Below are positions 41,046 to 50,272 of a stretch of DNA of 64,000 nucleotides, piece after piece. This DNA comes from WHSW01 sp963851045. GTDB taxonomy: Bacteria > Actinomycetota > Thermoleophilia > Solirubrobacterales > 70-9. The translations under genes and the position numbers were made by a program. The notes under the pieces were generated by a model. The model was not told the DNA's origin, ran no database searches, and saw only the letters and a program-made list of their open reading frames with translations. The DNA lies in assembly GCA_963851045.1 (NCBI GenBank), contig CAWKNC010000002.1, positions 558,001-622,000 on the forward strand. Direction: 5' to 3'. Each line of letters begins with the position of its first letter. Within the stretch, counting starts at the first letter, position 1.

Positions 41046-43241
41046 GTGAAGCGCGTCACGTTCTCCCGCAACTACACGCTCTCGCTCTCGCGGACGTGTC
41101 GCTGCTATTGCAAGTACTGCGCCTTCGCCACTCATCAGGCGCATCTCTACACGCCTGACGAAGTGGAAGAGCGTCTCGACCAGGCGGTCAGACGTAATGC
41201 CAAGGAGCTGCTCGTGCTCACGGGTGAGCTGCCCGAGGTCAACCCCACGGTTGCCGCGCGGCTCGCGGAATACGGCCACGACGACTTCGTCTCATATGTC
41301 GTTTGGGCGTGTGAACGGGCGCTCGAGCGGGGGATGCTGCCGCACACAAACCTCGGGGTCCTCTCGCGCGAAGACCTCGGCCGGGTGCGTGAGGTCACGG
41401 CCTCGCAGGGACTGATGCTGGAATCGGTCAATCCGGACCTCGTCGTCCACCAGGGCTCGCCGACCAAGCACCCGGATGTTCGCCTCGAGACGATCCGGGC
41501 AGCGGGAGAGCTCAAGATCCCGTTCACAAGCGGCATCCTGGTCGGGATCGGCGAGAACGTCGACGACCGCCGCGCGGCGCTTCAGGCGCTGGCCGATGCG
41601 CACGCCGAGTACGGCCACATCCAGGAGGTCATCCTCCAAAACTTCGTGCCGCATCCGCGCTACTACGGCCGCGAGGTTGCCGATATCGCCGACGAGGCGG
41701 CGACGGAGCGCTGGACCGGAGACGGCTCGCCGCTGGGAAACGAGCAGCCGATGCCGGCGTGGGCCACCCACGTCTCCATGGCCGAGATGAAGGGGCTGAT
41801 CGCAACCACGCGCGAGCTGATGCCCGGCGTCGGCATCCAGATTCCGCCCAACCTCGCCGATTGGTGGGACGAGCTCGTTGAGGCGGGGGCCACCGACCTC
41901 GGTGGCCTCTCCGCGAACGGGGACCACATCTCGCCCGAGCATGCGTTCCCGAGCCCGCATCAGGTTCGCAAGCGTCTCGCGCAACGCGGCTACGCGCTGA
42001 CCGAGCGGCTCTGCGCCTACTCTGAGTACCTCGACCCGGAATGGATCGAGCAGGGCGTCCTCGACGTTGTAAAGCTCAGGTACTGGAGCTTCATCCCACG
42101 TCGCGGTTCGGGGCGGCGCAGTGAACGGGTGATCGATCCGGATGTGGCGCCGCGAGCGATCGCACGCGGGCGCGCCGGCGAGCCGCTCACCGAGGAGGAG
42201 CTGACGGCGCTGTTCGCCGAACGACGTCCCGAGGTGATCGAGGAGATGCGGATCGCCGCCGACGAGCTGCGCGCGGAGCTCAACGGCGAGACGGCCACCT
42301 TCGTGGTCAACCGCAACATCAACTTCACGAACGTCTGCATCGTGGGCTGTGCCTTCTGCGGCTTTGGCCAGGGCAAGCGTTCACCCGACGCATATCTCGT
42401 GAGTGCCGACGACTTCCAGGCCCGGATTGCCGAGGCTGTCGAGTTCGGCGCGACGGAGCTGTGCATGCAGGGCGGCATCCACCCCGACTACACGCTCGAG
42501 GACTACGGAGGCTGGCTGCGTTTGGCGAAGGAGGCGGCACCGGAGATCCATCTGCATGCGTACTCGCCGATGGAGGTCCATTACATGTGCGAGCGCTCCG
42601 GGCGCGACCCGCAGGACGTGTTCGAGTACCTGCGCGAATGTGGTCTCGGCTCAACCCCGGGCACGGCCGCGGAAGTTCTCGACGACGGCGTTCGTGGACG
42701 GATCTCGCCGAACAAGCTCCCCGCCGACCGCTGGGTCGAGATCATCGAGGCGTGCCATCGTTCCGGCCTGCGCTCGACCTCAACGGTGATGTTCGGCCAC
42801 ATCGAGGAGCCCTGGGAGCTCGCGCGCCACATGCGGGTCGTCCGCGAGCTGCAGGAGCGAACCGGCGGGATCACCGAGTTCGTGCCGCTCAGCTTCATCC
42901 CGTTCCAGACGCTCCTCGGCCGCACACATGGCATCGAGGAGATCTCGCGCGCGGAGAACCTCAAGCACACCGCGGCGTTTCGTCTCGCCCTCGGCCGCTC
43001 GATCAAGAACCTGCAGGCGAGCTGGGTGAAGATGGGGATCGACGCTGCGTCGGAAAGTCTTCGCTGGGGGGTCAACGACCTCGGAGGCACGCTGATGGAG
43101 GAGAGCATCTCGCGGATGGCCGGCTCCGAGCACGGCGTCAGGCTCGAGCCCGAGGATCTGATCGCCGCTGCGCGCAAGGCGGGACGTGTTCCCGCGCAGC
43201 GCACCACGCTCTACGACGTGATCGAGACCTACGATCAGTGA
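41046..43241 (+). CDS. fbiC: FO synthase, CofG-CofH fusion
   Basis: A 731-residue double radical-SAM enzyme. The N-terminal (CofG) half has its CX3CX2C cluster motif at C18-C22-C25; the C-terminal (CofH) half has a second at about residue 431 (CIVGCAFC). It joins tyrosine and 5-amino-6-ribitylaminouracil to make FO, the F420 chromophore. The fused form is typical of actinobacteria. It faces the cofE-cofC-cofD-npdG operon across two cupin genes. Confidence 0.96.
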   Translation: MKRVTFSRNYTLSLSRTCRCYCKYCAFATHQAHLYTPDEVEERLDQAVRRNAKELLVLTGELPEVNPTVAARLAEYGHDDFVSYVVWACERALERGMLPHTNLGVLSREDLGRVREVTASQGLMLESVNPDLVVHQGSPTKHPDVRLETIRAAGELKIPFTSGILVGIGENVDDRRAALQALADAHAEYGHIQEVILQNFVPHPRYYGREVADIADEAATERWTGDGSPLGNEQPMPAWATHVSMAEMKGLIATTRELMPGVGIQIPPNLADWWDELVEAGATDLGGLSANGDHISPEHAFPSPHQVRKRLAQRGYALTERLCAYSEYLDPEWIEQGVLDVVKLRYWSFIPRRGSGRRSERVIDPDVAPRAIARGRAGEPLTEEELTALFAERRPEVIEEMRIAADELRAELNGETATFVVNRNINFTNVCIVGCAFCGFGQGKRSPDAYLVSADDFQARIAEAVEFGATELCMQGGIHPDYTLEDYGGWLRLAKEAAPEIHLHAYSPMEVHYMCERSGRDPQDVFEYLRECGLGSTPGTAAEVLDDGVRGRISPNKLPADRWVEIIEACHRSGLRSTSTVMFGHIEEPWELARHMRVVRELQERTGGITEFVPLSFIPFQTLLGRTHGIEEISRAENLKHTAAFRLALGRSIKNLQASWVKMGIDAASESLRWGVNDLGGTLMEESISRMAGSEHGVRLEPEDLIAAARKAGRVPAQRTTLYDVIETYDQ

Positions 43242-43318
43242 GGCGAGTCACGCTCCCTCGGCCTAGCGCGGGGGTAGGGTGCGAGGGGCAGCGGTGCATC
43301 TAGGCGGAGGAGACATGG

Positions 43319-43711
43319 ATGGCTGACTTGACGGTGAAGCGCACCGAGGATTTCGAGGCGACCTTTCGCGGAGGGATGCTCAAGGCGCGGTCGGGGCTCG
43401 GGGTTACCTCGTTCGGGATGCAGATCCTGCAGTTCCCGGCGAACGCCGACCGCTATCCGGAGCACGACCACGCCCACGACCGCCAGGAGGAGGTCTACAT
43501 CGTCCTCGAGGGCGAGGTGACCCTGAGCGCCGGGGGCGAGGATTACCGACTCGAGCCCGGGGTGTTTGCCCGCGTCGGTCCAAGCGAATCCCGCAAGCTC
43601 GTGACCGGCGACAGCCCAGCGACGATCCTCGTGCTGGGCGGGGTGCCGGGCGAGGTGTTCGAGGTGACGAAGTTCACCGACGAGGGCGAACCGGACCCTC
43701 TCGATGGCTGA
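43319..43711 (+). CDS. Cupin-domain protein, first of a tandem pair
   Basis: A 130-residue single cupin: PEHDHAHDRQEEVYIVLEGEV is cupin motif 1 (H-x-H...E), and VFARVGPSESRKL with TILVLGG covers motif 2, where the usual second His is not obvious. GGAGGAG lies upstream of the ATG. It starts 77 nt after fbiC and overlaps the next cupin by 8 nt. Small cupins bind a metal and an organic acid or act as sensors; no ligand is known here. Confidence 0.82.
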   Translation: MADLTVKRTEDFEATFRGGMLKARSGLGVTSFGMQILQFPANADRYPEHDHAHDRQEEVYIVLEGEVTLSAGGEDYRLEPGVFARVGPSESRKLVTGDSPATILVLGGVPGEVFEVTKFTDEGEPDPLDG

Positions 43712-44141
43712 CGTCACCGTCAAGCGCCTCGACGAGTTCGAGGCCATCTTCGGCGGCGGCTTTCTGCGCGTGCGCGCCGGCCTGGGAGTGAGCTCGTTTG
43801 GTATCGCGGCTATGGAGCTGCCCCCGAACTTCGCCGACTATCCCGAGCATGACCAGGCCCACGACAACCAGGAGGAGGTCTACGGGCTGATCTCCGGTCG
43901 GGCGACGCTCCTCGTCGGCGGAGAGGACGGCGAGGAGATTGCGCTCGAACCGGGTGTCTGGGTGCGGGTCGGGATGCACGAAAAGCGCAAGATCATCACG
44001 GGTGATGAGCCCGCCACGGTCCTCGCGGTGGGTGGCTCACCCGGCGCCGTCTACGAACCACCTGAGTTCACTCACGAGGGCGGCGCGATCAGCGCGCTCA
44101 AGGGCCACGACGTGCTCCTCAAACACGACCGGGACAGCTAG
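43704..44141 (+). CDS. Cupin-domain protein, second of a tandem pair
   Basis: A 145-residue paralogue of the preceding protein (shared TVKRLDEFEAIF, LGVSSFG, YPEHDQAHDNQEEVYGL, VWVRVG, KRKIITGD). Motif 1 has HDQAHDNQEE where the first copy has HDHAHDRQEE, so one metal-binding His is replaced by Gln. The start lies inside the end of the first cupin gene, so they are translationally coupled and may form a heterodimer. The stop shares CTAG with cofE. Confidence 0.82.
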   Translation: MADVTVKRLDEFEAIFGGGFLRVRAGLGVSSFGIAAMELPPNFADYPEHDQAHDNQEEVYGLISGRATLLVGGEDGEEIALEPGVWVRVGMHEKRKIITGDEPATVLAVGGSPGAVYEPPEFTHEGGAISALKGHDVLLKHDRDS

Positions 44142-44902
44142 CGGAAGAGGTCTCGGTCGGCGCGTCGCTGCAGCGACCGCGCGCCCGGACCGTCCTCAGC
44201 CGTCCACCACCGTCCCGCACCTCGGATGAGGACCGCGGGCTGGCGCGACGTCTTGTCACGGCCGAGATCGGCAGCCGCTGCAAGTTGATCGGCAACGGCA
44301 ATCGCGGTCGCCGCAAGCTTGCGCCCCTCACTGTCCGCCCGGCCCCTCCAGTCATCCATCGGGATCACGCCGGCGCATCCAATCGCAACCTCGGTCTGGC
44401 CCATGCGCCAGGGTCGGCCGAAGCTGTCGGCGACGACCACAGCTGGACGGGTCCCGACTGCATCGGCGAGGCCGCCACGCAGCCTGCGAGCCGACGCGTC
44501 GGCATCCTCGGGGAGCAGGACGACGGCATCGTCGCCCGGGACGTTGGATGCATCGATACCTGCGTTGGCGCAGATCCAACCCCCGTTGGTCTCGACGATC
44601 AGGACGCTGGGCTCGGCGCGCACGATCCGCTGCGACTCGCTGAGAACGAGTTCGACGAGGCGTGGGTCGCGGTCGATCTGCTCGGCCAGCGCGCTCGCAC
44701 GTGGCCCGGGAGTGACGTCTGCGAGGTTTCGTGTGCGGCCCTCGGCCTTGGAGATGACCTTCTGCGAGACGACCACTACGTCTCGGTCTCGTGGATCAAC
44801 GCCGGCCTCGCGGGCGGCGGTCGCGATCAACTCCCCGAGAGAGTCCCCCGTGGCGATCTCGGGCAACGGGGCGAGCGGAACGATCTCGAGCGGAGTGGTC
44901 AC
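44138..44902 (-). CDS. cofE: Coenzyme F420-0:L-glutamate ligase
   Basis: A 254-residue CofE fold: VVVVSQKVISKAEGRTRNL near residue 43, VLIVETNGGWICANAGIDASNV, and DSFGRPWRMGQTEVAIGCAG. It adds gamma-linked glutamates to F420-0 using GTP. It lacks the C-terminal nitroreductase-type domain that makes mycobacterial FbiB bifunctional. It overlaps cofC by 4 nt in a cofD-cofC-cofE operon. Confidence 0.95.
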   Translation of the reverse strand: MTTPLEIVPLAPLPEIATGDSLGELIATAAREAGVDPRDRDVVVVSQKVISKAEGRTRNLADVTPGPRASALAEQIDRDPRLVELVLSESQRIVRAEPSVLIVETNGGWICANAGIDASNVPGDDAVVLLPEDADASARRLRGGLADAVGTRPAVVVADSFGRPWRMGQTEVAIGCAGVIPMDDWRGRADSEGRKLAATAIAVADQLAAAADLGRDKTSRQPAVLIRGAGRWWTAEDGPGARSLQRRADRDLFR

Positions 44903-45585
44903 GCCGTCGGATGGCTCAGGAGGCCGAACCGGCCGAGCTCAGATGCCGTCGCGGGAGCGCGGCTGCGGTGTTCGGATAGCGCGTCGGCAAGCGCGGTCAG
45001 ATCATCCGGGGTGTCGAGATCGAGGCCGAGCGAATCGATGGGTTCAACGGCGACGTCATAGCCGGCCCGCTCGCCGCGATCGCGGTGTCGTTCCGCGCTG
45101 CCCTCGCCGAACGCTGGGCCGATCGCGTCGGATGGGGCCATGAGCAGCGCGTTGGTGCCGGTCCCGTGGCGATCCGGAACTACCGCGATGCGGCCTGACT
45201 GCAACCGATCAAGCGCGGCGGCAAGCTCGCTCGAGTCGAGCAGGGGGCAATCGCCGGGCAGCAGCGCCACCGCCGTTGCGCCGAGCGCCTTTGCCCGAAT
45301 GATCCCAAGGGTCGCGGCCTGCGAGTGACCGTGATCGTCGGGGTCACGGAGGACCTCGATCGGGGTCTTCACTCGCTGTGCGTGGCGAAGCGCTACTCGC
45401 TCGGCACGTCCCTCGCCGGTCACGAGGATCACCCGCTCGATCGCTTCAACGGCCGTCACCGCGTCGAGGACGTCGCTCAGCATCGCCTTGACGACGGCGG
45501 CGCGCTGCGGGCGGTCGAGGCGGTCGAGCAGACGCTGCTTCGCCTGGCCGAATCGCTTGATGGGGATGATCGCCGTTGCTTTCAC
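44899..45585 (-). CDS. cofC: Phospho-lactate/phosphoenolpyruvate guanylyltransferase
   Basis: A 228-residue nucleotidyltransferase: IIPIKRFGQAKQRLLDRL at the N-terminus (nucleotide-binding), LLPGDCPLLDSSEL (metal-binding Asp, near residue 110) and DRHGTGTNALLMAP. CofC/FbiD couples GTP to a three-carbon phosphoacid to supply F420 side-chain precursor; actinobacterial FbiD prefers PEP. Sits between cofD and cofE with 6 nt and overlapping spacing. Confidence 0.94.
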   Translation of the reverse strand: MKATAIIPIKRFGQAKQRLLDRLDRPQRAAVVKAMLSDVLDAVTAVEAIERVILVTGEGRAERVALRHAQRVKTPIEVLRDPDDHGHSQAATLGIIRAKALGATAVALLPGDCPLLDSSELAAALDRLQSGRIAVVPDRHGTGTNALLMAPSDAIGPAFGEGSAERHRDRGERAGYDVAVEPIDSLGLDLDTPDDLTALADALSEHRSRAPATASELGRFGLLSHPTA

Positions 45586-45591
45586 TTCAGC

Positions 45592-46503
45592 TCACCTCGC
45601 GAGCTCGAGCACGCGTTCGGCCAGCCTTCGGCGACCCGATTCGCCTTCCATGAGCGTCGGCAGGGTGTGCACAGCGACATTCTCGGGCGGCGGGCCGGGG
45701 TCGGCGGGATCGATGACGATCGCATCGATCAGGCCGGCGTAAAGCGAGGCGATTCCCGCCCCGGTGTGCGGGCGTCCGAGGGCCGTGAGGAAGGCATCGG
45801 TGGGTCCCTTCACCGCTCGGCCACCGATGAGCGGGCTGACGGCTATGACGGGAGCGGTGGAGGCGGCGATCGCATCCAGCATTCCCGGGACCGCCAGAAT
45901 CGGGCCGATCGAGATCACCGGGTTCGAGGGGCCGACCACGATCACTTCGGCGGCGGCGATCGCTGCCAGCGTTTCGGGGGTCGGCGTCGCCTCCGCGATG
46001 CCGTCGAGCTCGATGCCCTCGATCGGTGCCTCGCCGCGGTCGAGGATCAAGAACTCCTGAAGGCCTCTGCGCCCCGCGGGCGTCAGCACGTGGGTGCGAA
46101 CCGGGTGCTCGGTCATCGGCAGCACCGCGGCCTTGACGCCGAGTGCCCGCGCGATCTGGGCCTGCGCCGCGGTCAGCGTGCCGCCCTCTGCCAGGAAGTG
46201 CGTGCGGTAGAGGCAGGTGGCGAGGTCGCGGTCTGAGAGCGAGAACCAGCTCTGGGCGCCCAGAAGCTGAAGCCGCTCATGGACGGTGAACGTGTCGTCG
46301 CGGATTCCCCAGCCGCGCGCCTCGTCGATCTGATCGGCGAGCCAGTAGGTGACCAGATCTGGATCAGGACAGACGAGCAGTCCATGCGCCTCGGTGTCGT
46401 CGCCCGTGTTGGCGATCACCGAGAGGTCCGCGCCGACGACGGCCTGCAAGCCGGCTGCAAGTTTCGCTCCGCCAGTACCTCCGGCGAGGCAGACGACCCT
46501 CAC
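45592..46503 (-). CDS. cofD: 2-phospho-L-lactate transferase (F420 biosynthesis)
   Basis: A 303-residue CofD/FbiA protein: VVCLAGGTGGAKLAAGLQ at the start (phosphate-binding), SVIANTGDDTEAHGL, AQSWFSLSDRDLATCLYRT, and VVGPSNPVISIGPIL. It transfers the activated three-carbon phospho unit to FO, giving (dehydro)F420-0. It is followed by cofC after 6 nt and preceded by npdG by 6 nt. Confidence 0.95.
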   Translation of the reverse strand: MRVVCLAGGTGGAKLAAGLQAVVGADLSVIANTGDDTEAHGLLVCPDPDLVTYWLADQIDEARGWGIRDDTFTVHERLQLLGAQSWFSLSDRDLATCLYRTHFLAEGGTLTAAQAQIARALGVKAAVLPMTEHPVRTHVLTPAGRRGLQEFLILDRGEAPIEGIELDGIAEATPTPETLAAIAAAEVIVVGPSNPVISIGPILAVPGMLDAIAASTAPVIAVSPLIGGRAVKGPTDAFLTALGRPHTGAGIASLYAGLIDAIVIDPADPGPPPENVAVHTLPTLMEGESGRRRLAERVLELAR

Positions 46504-46509
46504 CTGAAA

Positions 46510-47202
46510 CTAGGCCCAGTGGTCGCCGTCGGGAAGCCCGCTGATCTTGATCCCAGCGTGGGTCTTGTACCGGGCGTTGATCGAAATCAGCAGCGGCGTC
46601 ATCTGCTCGACGATCCTTGCCATCTCGAGCGCCCCGGCGTTGACCGTGCGCAGGCCGGGGATCGCCTCGATCAGCTGCGCGACCTTCGCCTTGTCGGCTT
46701 TGCGATCGCCACAGAGGAGGACGTCCTCGTTCAGATCTGCGCCGAGATCGGCGAGCGACGGGGCACTGACCGTGTGCAGCGCGGCGACGACCGAGACGCC
46801 GTCGGGGACCATCTCCTGCGCCTGTTGGGCCGCCGAGCCCTGCCAGACGCCGAGTGATCGAGTTGCCTTGCCGCTCACCGCCGCGGCGAGGGGCACGGTG
46901 CAGTCGACGAGGAGCTGACCGGCTTCCAGCGACTCCTTCAGATTCGTGAGGTTCTCCGATTGCGCGCGAAACGGGACGGTGAGAAAAACAACCGAGCCCT
47001 GCTTGGCCGCCGCCTCGTTGGTGAGCCCTTCGACCTCAGCGTCGGGAGCGAGCTCCGATACCTTCGCGGCCGTCTCGGCAGCGCGCTCCTCGCTGCGCGA
47101 GCCGATCACGACTGCCTGGCCCGCCCGCGCCCAGCGGACGGCAAGGCCGAAGCCCAGTGCCCCGGTGCCGCCGATGATCGGAATCGCTTCGCCCTTGGCC
47201 AT
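46510..47202 (-). CDS. npdG: NADPH-dependent F420 reductase
   Basis: A 230-residue Rossmann protein: IPIIGGTGALGFGLAVRWA (dinucleotide binding) and VVIGSRSEERA (NADP phosphate contacts), VVFLTVPFRAQ, LHTVSAPSLADL. Fno/NpdG passes hydride between NADPH and F420. TACACT lies 10 nt before the ATG. First gene of npdG-cofD-cofC-cofE. Confidence 0.93.
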   Translation of the reverse strand: MAKGEAIPIIGGTGALGFGLAVRWARAGQAVVIGSRSEERAAETAAKVSELAPDAEVEGLTNEAAAKQGSVVFLTVPFRAQSENLTNLKESLEAGQLLVDCTVPLAAAVSGKATRSLGVWQGSAAQQAQEMVPDGVSVVAALHTVSAPSLADLGADLNEDVLLCGDRKADKAKVAQLIEAIPGLRTVNAGALEMARIVEQMTPLLISINARYKTHAGIKISGLPDGDHWA

Positions 47203-47292
47203 CAGGCGCGCCAGTGTACGAGTGGGGCCCCTATGTTGCTGTTGTGAGGGGGGTGGCGATTAGTTTCGGTCCGACAGCCGGTCTTTGTTGGC

Positions 47293-47937
47293 ATGACTGA
47301 ACTCAAGCTCGATATCTCCATTTCTGTAGACGGCTATATCGCTGGACCGAACCCGAGCCTTGAGGACCCAATCGGGGTGCGCGGCGATGAGCTGCACGAG
47401 TGGGTGCTCGGCAGCGCGGCGTGGCGGGAGAGCCACGGCTATGAGGGTGGCGAGCCCGGCCCCGACTCCGACCTCGTCGCCGAGCACATCGCCAGCATCG
47501 GCGCGACGATCATGGGGCGCAGGATGTACAGCAACGGTGAGGGGTCCTGGGAAGACGACCCGAAGGCCGATGGCTGGTGGGGCGACGAGCCTCCGTTCGG
47601 CCACCCGGTCTTCATCCTCACCCACCATGACCGCGAACAGGTGGTCAAGGAGGGCGGCACGACGTTCAACTACGTCACCGACGGGATTCGGTCGGCTCTT
47701 GAGCAGGCGCGCGAGGTGGCCGGCGACAAGGACGTCGCGATCGCTGGTGGCGCGGACGTCGCTCAGCAATACCTCAATGCCGGCCTGGTCGATCAGGTCC
47801 GGCTGCATATCGTCCCGGTCGTCCTCGGTGCCGGCCGCCGCCTGCTGGAAGGGGTCAACCCGGCGCTGGCGTGGGAGCAGGTCGACTCACAGCCCGGCAA
47901 GGGCGTGACGCACGTGACGTACCGCCGCCTTACCTAG
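47293..47937 (+). CDS. Dihydrofolate reductase-like (RibD C-terminal) protein
   Basis: A 214-residue protein with the RibD-C/DHFR-like fold: LKLDISISVDGYIAGPNPSL at the N-terminus, IGATIMGRRMYSNG, FGHPVFILTHHDRE, and VAIAGGADVAQQYLNAGLVDQ then LHIVPVVLGAGRRLL at the end. Such stand-alone proteins are putative NADPH-dependent reductases with unknown substrates. Divergent from npdG. Confidence 0.85.
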   Translation: MTELKLDISISVDGYIAGPNPSLEDPIGVRGDELHEWVLGSAAWRESHGYEGGEPGPDSDLVAEHIASIGATIMGRRMYSNGEGSWEDDPKADGWWGDEPPFGHPVFILTHHDREQVVKEGGTTFNYVTDGIRSALEQAREVAGDKDVAIAGGADVAQQYLNAGLVDQVRLHIVPVVLGAGRRLLEGVNPALAWEQVDSQPGKGVTHVTYRRLT

Positions 47938-47968
47938 TCGCATCGGTCGGACGTCGTTCGCCGCCGCA

Positions 47969-47974
47969 TAACCT
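47969..47974 (+). promoter_or_regulatory. Leaderless-type -10 element of the HMG-CoA lyase gene
   Basis: TAACCT, 7 nt before the ATG at 47982. Confidence 0.4.
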
Positions 47975-47981
47975 TGCTCGC

Positions 47982-48899
47982 ATGAGCGAGTTGCCTGCCG
48001 CCGTGAAGGTCCGAGAGGTCGGGCCGCGTGACGGCTTTCAAAACGAGCCAGAGGTCATCCCAACGGCTGGGAAGGTGCGGTTGATCGCAATGCTCGGCGC
48101 TGCTGGTCTCAGGCGAATCGAGGTCACCTCGTTCGTTCGGGCTGACGTGATCCCGCAGCTCGCCGACGCGGATGAGGTGCTCGACGCCTACGACAAGCTC
48201 GACGGCGTCTCCTACTCAGTCCTGATCCCCAACGAAAAAGGCCTCGACCGCGCGCTTGAGCGGCGCGACCGATTCGACGAGGTCAACCTCTTCCTCTCGG
48301 CGTCTGAGACCCATAACCGCAAGAACGTCAACCGCTCAATCGCCGAGTCACTGGAGGGTCTCGAGCGGGTGATCGCCCGTGCCCGGGCGGAGGACCTTCG
48401 CTGTGAGGGCGTGATCTCGACCAGCTTCGGGTGTCCATACGAGGGCGAGGTGCCCGTCGAGCGCGTGCTCGAGGTCGCCGAGCGCCTCGCGGCGGCCGGG
48501 TGTGCCGAGGTCGCATTCGGCGACACGACCGGGATGGCCAACCCGCGTCAGGTCGGCGAGTTCTTCGATGCTGCCGCGGATCGCCTCGGCGAGGTCGAGC
48601 TGACCGCCCACTTCCACAACACCCGCGGCCAGGGCCTGGCGAACGTCCTGGCGGCGCTCGAGCACGGCGTCGAGTCGTTTGAGTCGTCGTTCGGGGAGCT
48701 CGGCGGCTGCCCGGTCCCGCCCGGGGCCACCGGCAACATCTCCAGCGAGGACCTGGTCTCGATGCTCGAGGAGATGGGCATCGCAACGGGCGTTGACCTC
48801 GACCGTCTCGTCGCGGCTTCTCGCGCCGCTCAGGATCTGCTCGGGCGGCGCCTCGGCGCTCACGTGCTCACCGCCGGGCCGGTCGACTGGCGCCGCTGA
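47982..48899 (+). CDS. mvaB: Hydroxymethylglutaryl-CoA lyase
   Basis: A 305-residue DRE-TIM-type lyase: VREVGPRDGFQNE (catalytic Arg-Asp), ISTSFGCPYEGEVP, GDTTGMANP, HFHNTRGQGLANV (metal-binding HxH) and the flexible-loop GGCPVPPGATGN with the catalytic Cys. It cleaves HMG-CoA to acetoacetate and acetyl-CoA in leucine degradation. An acetoacetyl-CoA synthetase at 56864-58849 could reactivate the acetoacetate. The start has TAACCT at 7 nt, suggesting a leaderless mRNA. Confidence 0.93.
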   Translation: MSELPAAVKVREVGPRDGFQNEPEVIPTAGKVRLIAMLGAAGLRRIEVTSFVRADVIPQLADADEVLDAYDKLDGVSYSVLIPNEKGLDRALERRDRFDEVNLFLSASETHNRKNVNRSIAESLEGLERVIARARAEDLRCEGVISTSFGCPYEGEVPVERVLEVAERLAAAGCAEVAFGDTTGMANPRQVGEFFDAAADRLGEVELTAHFHNTRGQGLANVLAALEHGVESFESSFGELGGCPVPPGATGNISSEDLVSMLEEMGIATGVDLDRLVAASRAAQDLLGRRLGAHVLTAGPVDWRR

Positions 48900-48901
48900 G
48901 G

Positions 48902-48907
48902 TAGGGT
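48902..48907 (+). promoter_or_regulatory. Leaderless-type -10 element
   Basis: TAGGGT, 8 nt before the ATG at 48916, immediately after the HMG-CoA lyase stop codon. Confidence 0.35.
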
Positions 48908-48915
48908 CGACCGGG

Positions 48916-49287
48916 ATGAGAAGTGATGCCTTCAGGGCCGCAGCCGAAGCCAAGGATTTCGCCAGGGCTGACGAGCTGTTCACGCACGACGCGACGTTTC
49001 GCAGTCCGATGGTCTTCAAGCCCTATGAGGGGATCGACGCGATCAAGATGCTTCTCGGTGCCGTCGCCCAGGTCTTCGAGGACTTCCGTTACGTCGGTCA
49101 GGTCGAGGGTGATGACCTCGCGGTGCTTCAGTTCGAAGCTCGGGTCGGCGACCGCGAGTTGCAGGGCGTGGACATTCTCCAGCTGAACGATGATGGGCGG
49201 ATCACCGAGATGACCGTGATGGTGAGGCCGATGAGCGGCCTGGCCGCCTTGGGCGAAGCGATGCGCGCCAGGCTCGCCGCCGTATAG
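48916..49287 (+). CDS. SnoaL-like NTF2-fold protein
   Basis: A 123-residue protein with the short SnoaL pattern: AAAEAKDFARADELFTHDATFRS, VFKPYEGIDAIKMLL, VFEDFRYVGQVEG, VDILQLNDDGRITEMTVMVRP. Members bind or isomerise small ligands; no catalytic pair can be defined. It lies between HMG-CoA lyase and 3-hydroxyacyl-CoA dehydrogenase, but a -10-like element suggests its own promoter. Confidence 0.78.
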   Translation: MRSDAFRAAAEAKDFARADELFTHDATFRSPMVFKPYEGIDAIKMLLGAVAQVFEDFRYVGQVEGDDLAVLQFEARVGDRELQGVDILQLNDDGRITEMTVMVRPMSGLAALGEAMRARLAAV

Positions 49288-49329
49288 CCTGGCGCGTCCG
49301 TATTTCAACGAACCGTGGGTGAGGGAGAG

Positions 49330-50214
49330 ATGGAGATCGCGAAGGTAGGAGTCGTCGGCTGTGGCCTGATGGGGCACGGGATCGCGCAGATCTGTGCGCA
49401 GGCCGGCTGGGATGTCGTCGTCTGCGAGAGCGATCAGGGTGCCCTCGACAAGGGCCTCGGCAAGATCGAAAAGCAACTCGGCCGCGCGGTCGACAAGGGC
49501 AAGCTCGACCAGGCTGACGCCGACGCGGTTCGCGGGCGGATCCAGGCCAGCCTTGACTACACCGACCTCGCCGAGTGCGATCTCGTGATCGAGGCGATCG
49601 TCGAGAACCTCGACTCGAAGCTTGAGATGTGGGGCGCGGTCGACCGGATCGTCAAGGCCGACGCTTACTTCGCGACGAACACCTCCTCGCTTTCGGTCGC
49701 CGATCAGGCGGCCGCGACCGGTCGTGGCGAGAGGTTCTTGGGGCTGCATTTCTTCAACCCCCCGCAGGTCATGCCGCTCCTCGAGGTCGTCAAGGGCGAG
49801 GGAACCTCCGACGAGGCCTACGACCTGGGCTTCGCCGTTGGCGAGAAGCTCCGTAAGACCACCGTTGCCGCCGGGGATAACCGCGGCTTCATCGTCAACC
49901 GGCTGCTCGTCCCGTACATGCTCGACGCGATGCGTGGCTACGAGCAGGGGATCGGCTCGATCGAGGACATCGACCAGGGCATGATGGCCGGCGCCAGCCA
50001 CCCGATGGGGCCGCTCACGCTCGCCGACTTCGTCGGCCTCGACACGCTGGCATCGATCGCCGACGTCATGGTCGACTACTACGGCGAGGATCGCTTTGCC
50101 CAGCCGGACACCTTGCGCAAGCTCGTCGAGGCCGGTCACTACGGTCGCAAGTCGGGCCGCGGCTTTTACGACTACTCCGGCGAGAAACCGGTCGCAGTCG
50201 AGCCCGGCTCGTAA
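49330..50214 (+). CDS. 3-hydroxybutyryl-CoA dehydrogenase
   Basis: A 294-residue protein: VGVVGCGLMGHGIAQICAQAG (NAD-binding), EAIVENLDSKLEMW, TNTSSLSVADQAAAT (catalytic Ser/Asn region), GLHFFNPPQVMPLLEVVKG with its catalytic His, GFIVNRLLVPYMLDAMR and DFVGLDTLASIADVM. It interconverts 3-hydroxybutyryl-CoA and acetoacetyl-CoA. The ATG at 49330, with GAGGGAG just upstream, is preferred over the GTG at 49315. It would supply crotonyl-CoA precursors to the ethylmalonyl-CoA route. Confidence 0.93.
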   Translation: MEIAKVGVVGCGLMGHGIAQICAQAGWDVVVCESDQGALDKGLGKIEKQLGRAVDKGKLDQADADAVRGRIQASLDYTDLAECDLVIEAIVENLDSKLEMWGAVDRIVKADAYFATNTSSLSVADQAAATGRGERFLGLHFFNPPQVMPLLEVVKGEGTSDEAYDLGFAVGEKLRKTTVAAGDNRGFIVNRLLVPYMLDAMRGYEQGIGSIEDIDQGMMAGASHPMGPLTLADFVGLDTLASIADVMVDYYGEDRFAQPDTLRKLVEAGHYGRKSGRGFYDYSGEKPVAVEPGS

Positions 50215-50272
50215 CGATCGTCAGTGACGATCTCGGTACGCTCGGCGTAGTCGCCTTAGGAAGGAGACGGAC

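Noticed and set aside
44138..44902. Bifunctional FbiB
   Set aside because: The protein is only 254 residues and lacks the C-terminal nitroreductase-type domain, so it is called CofE.
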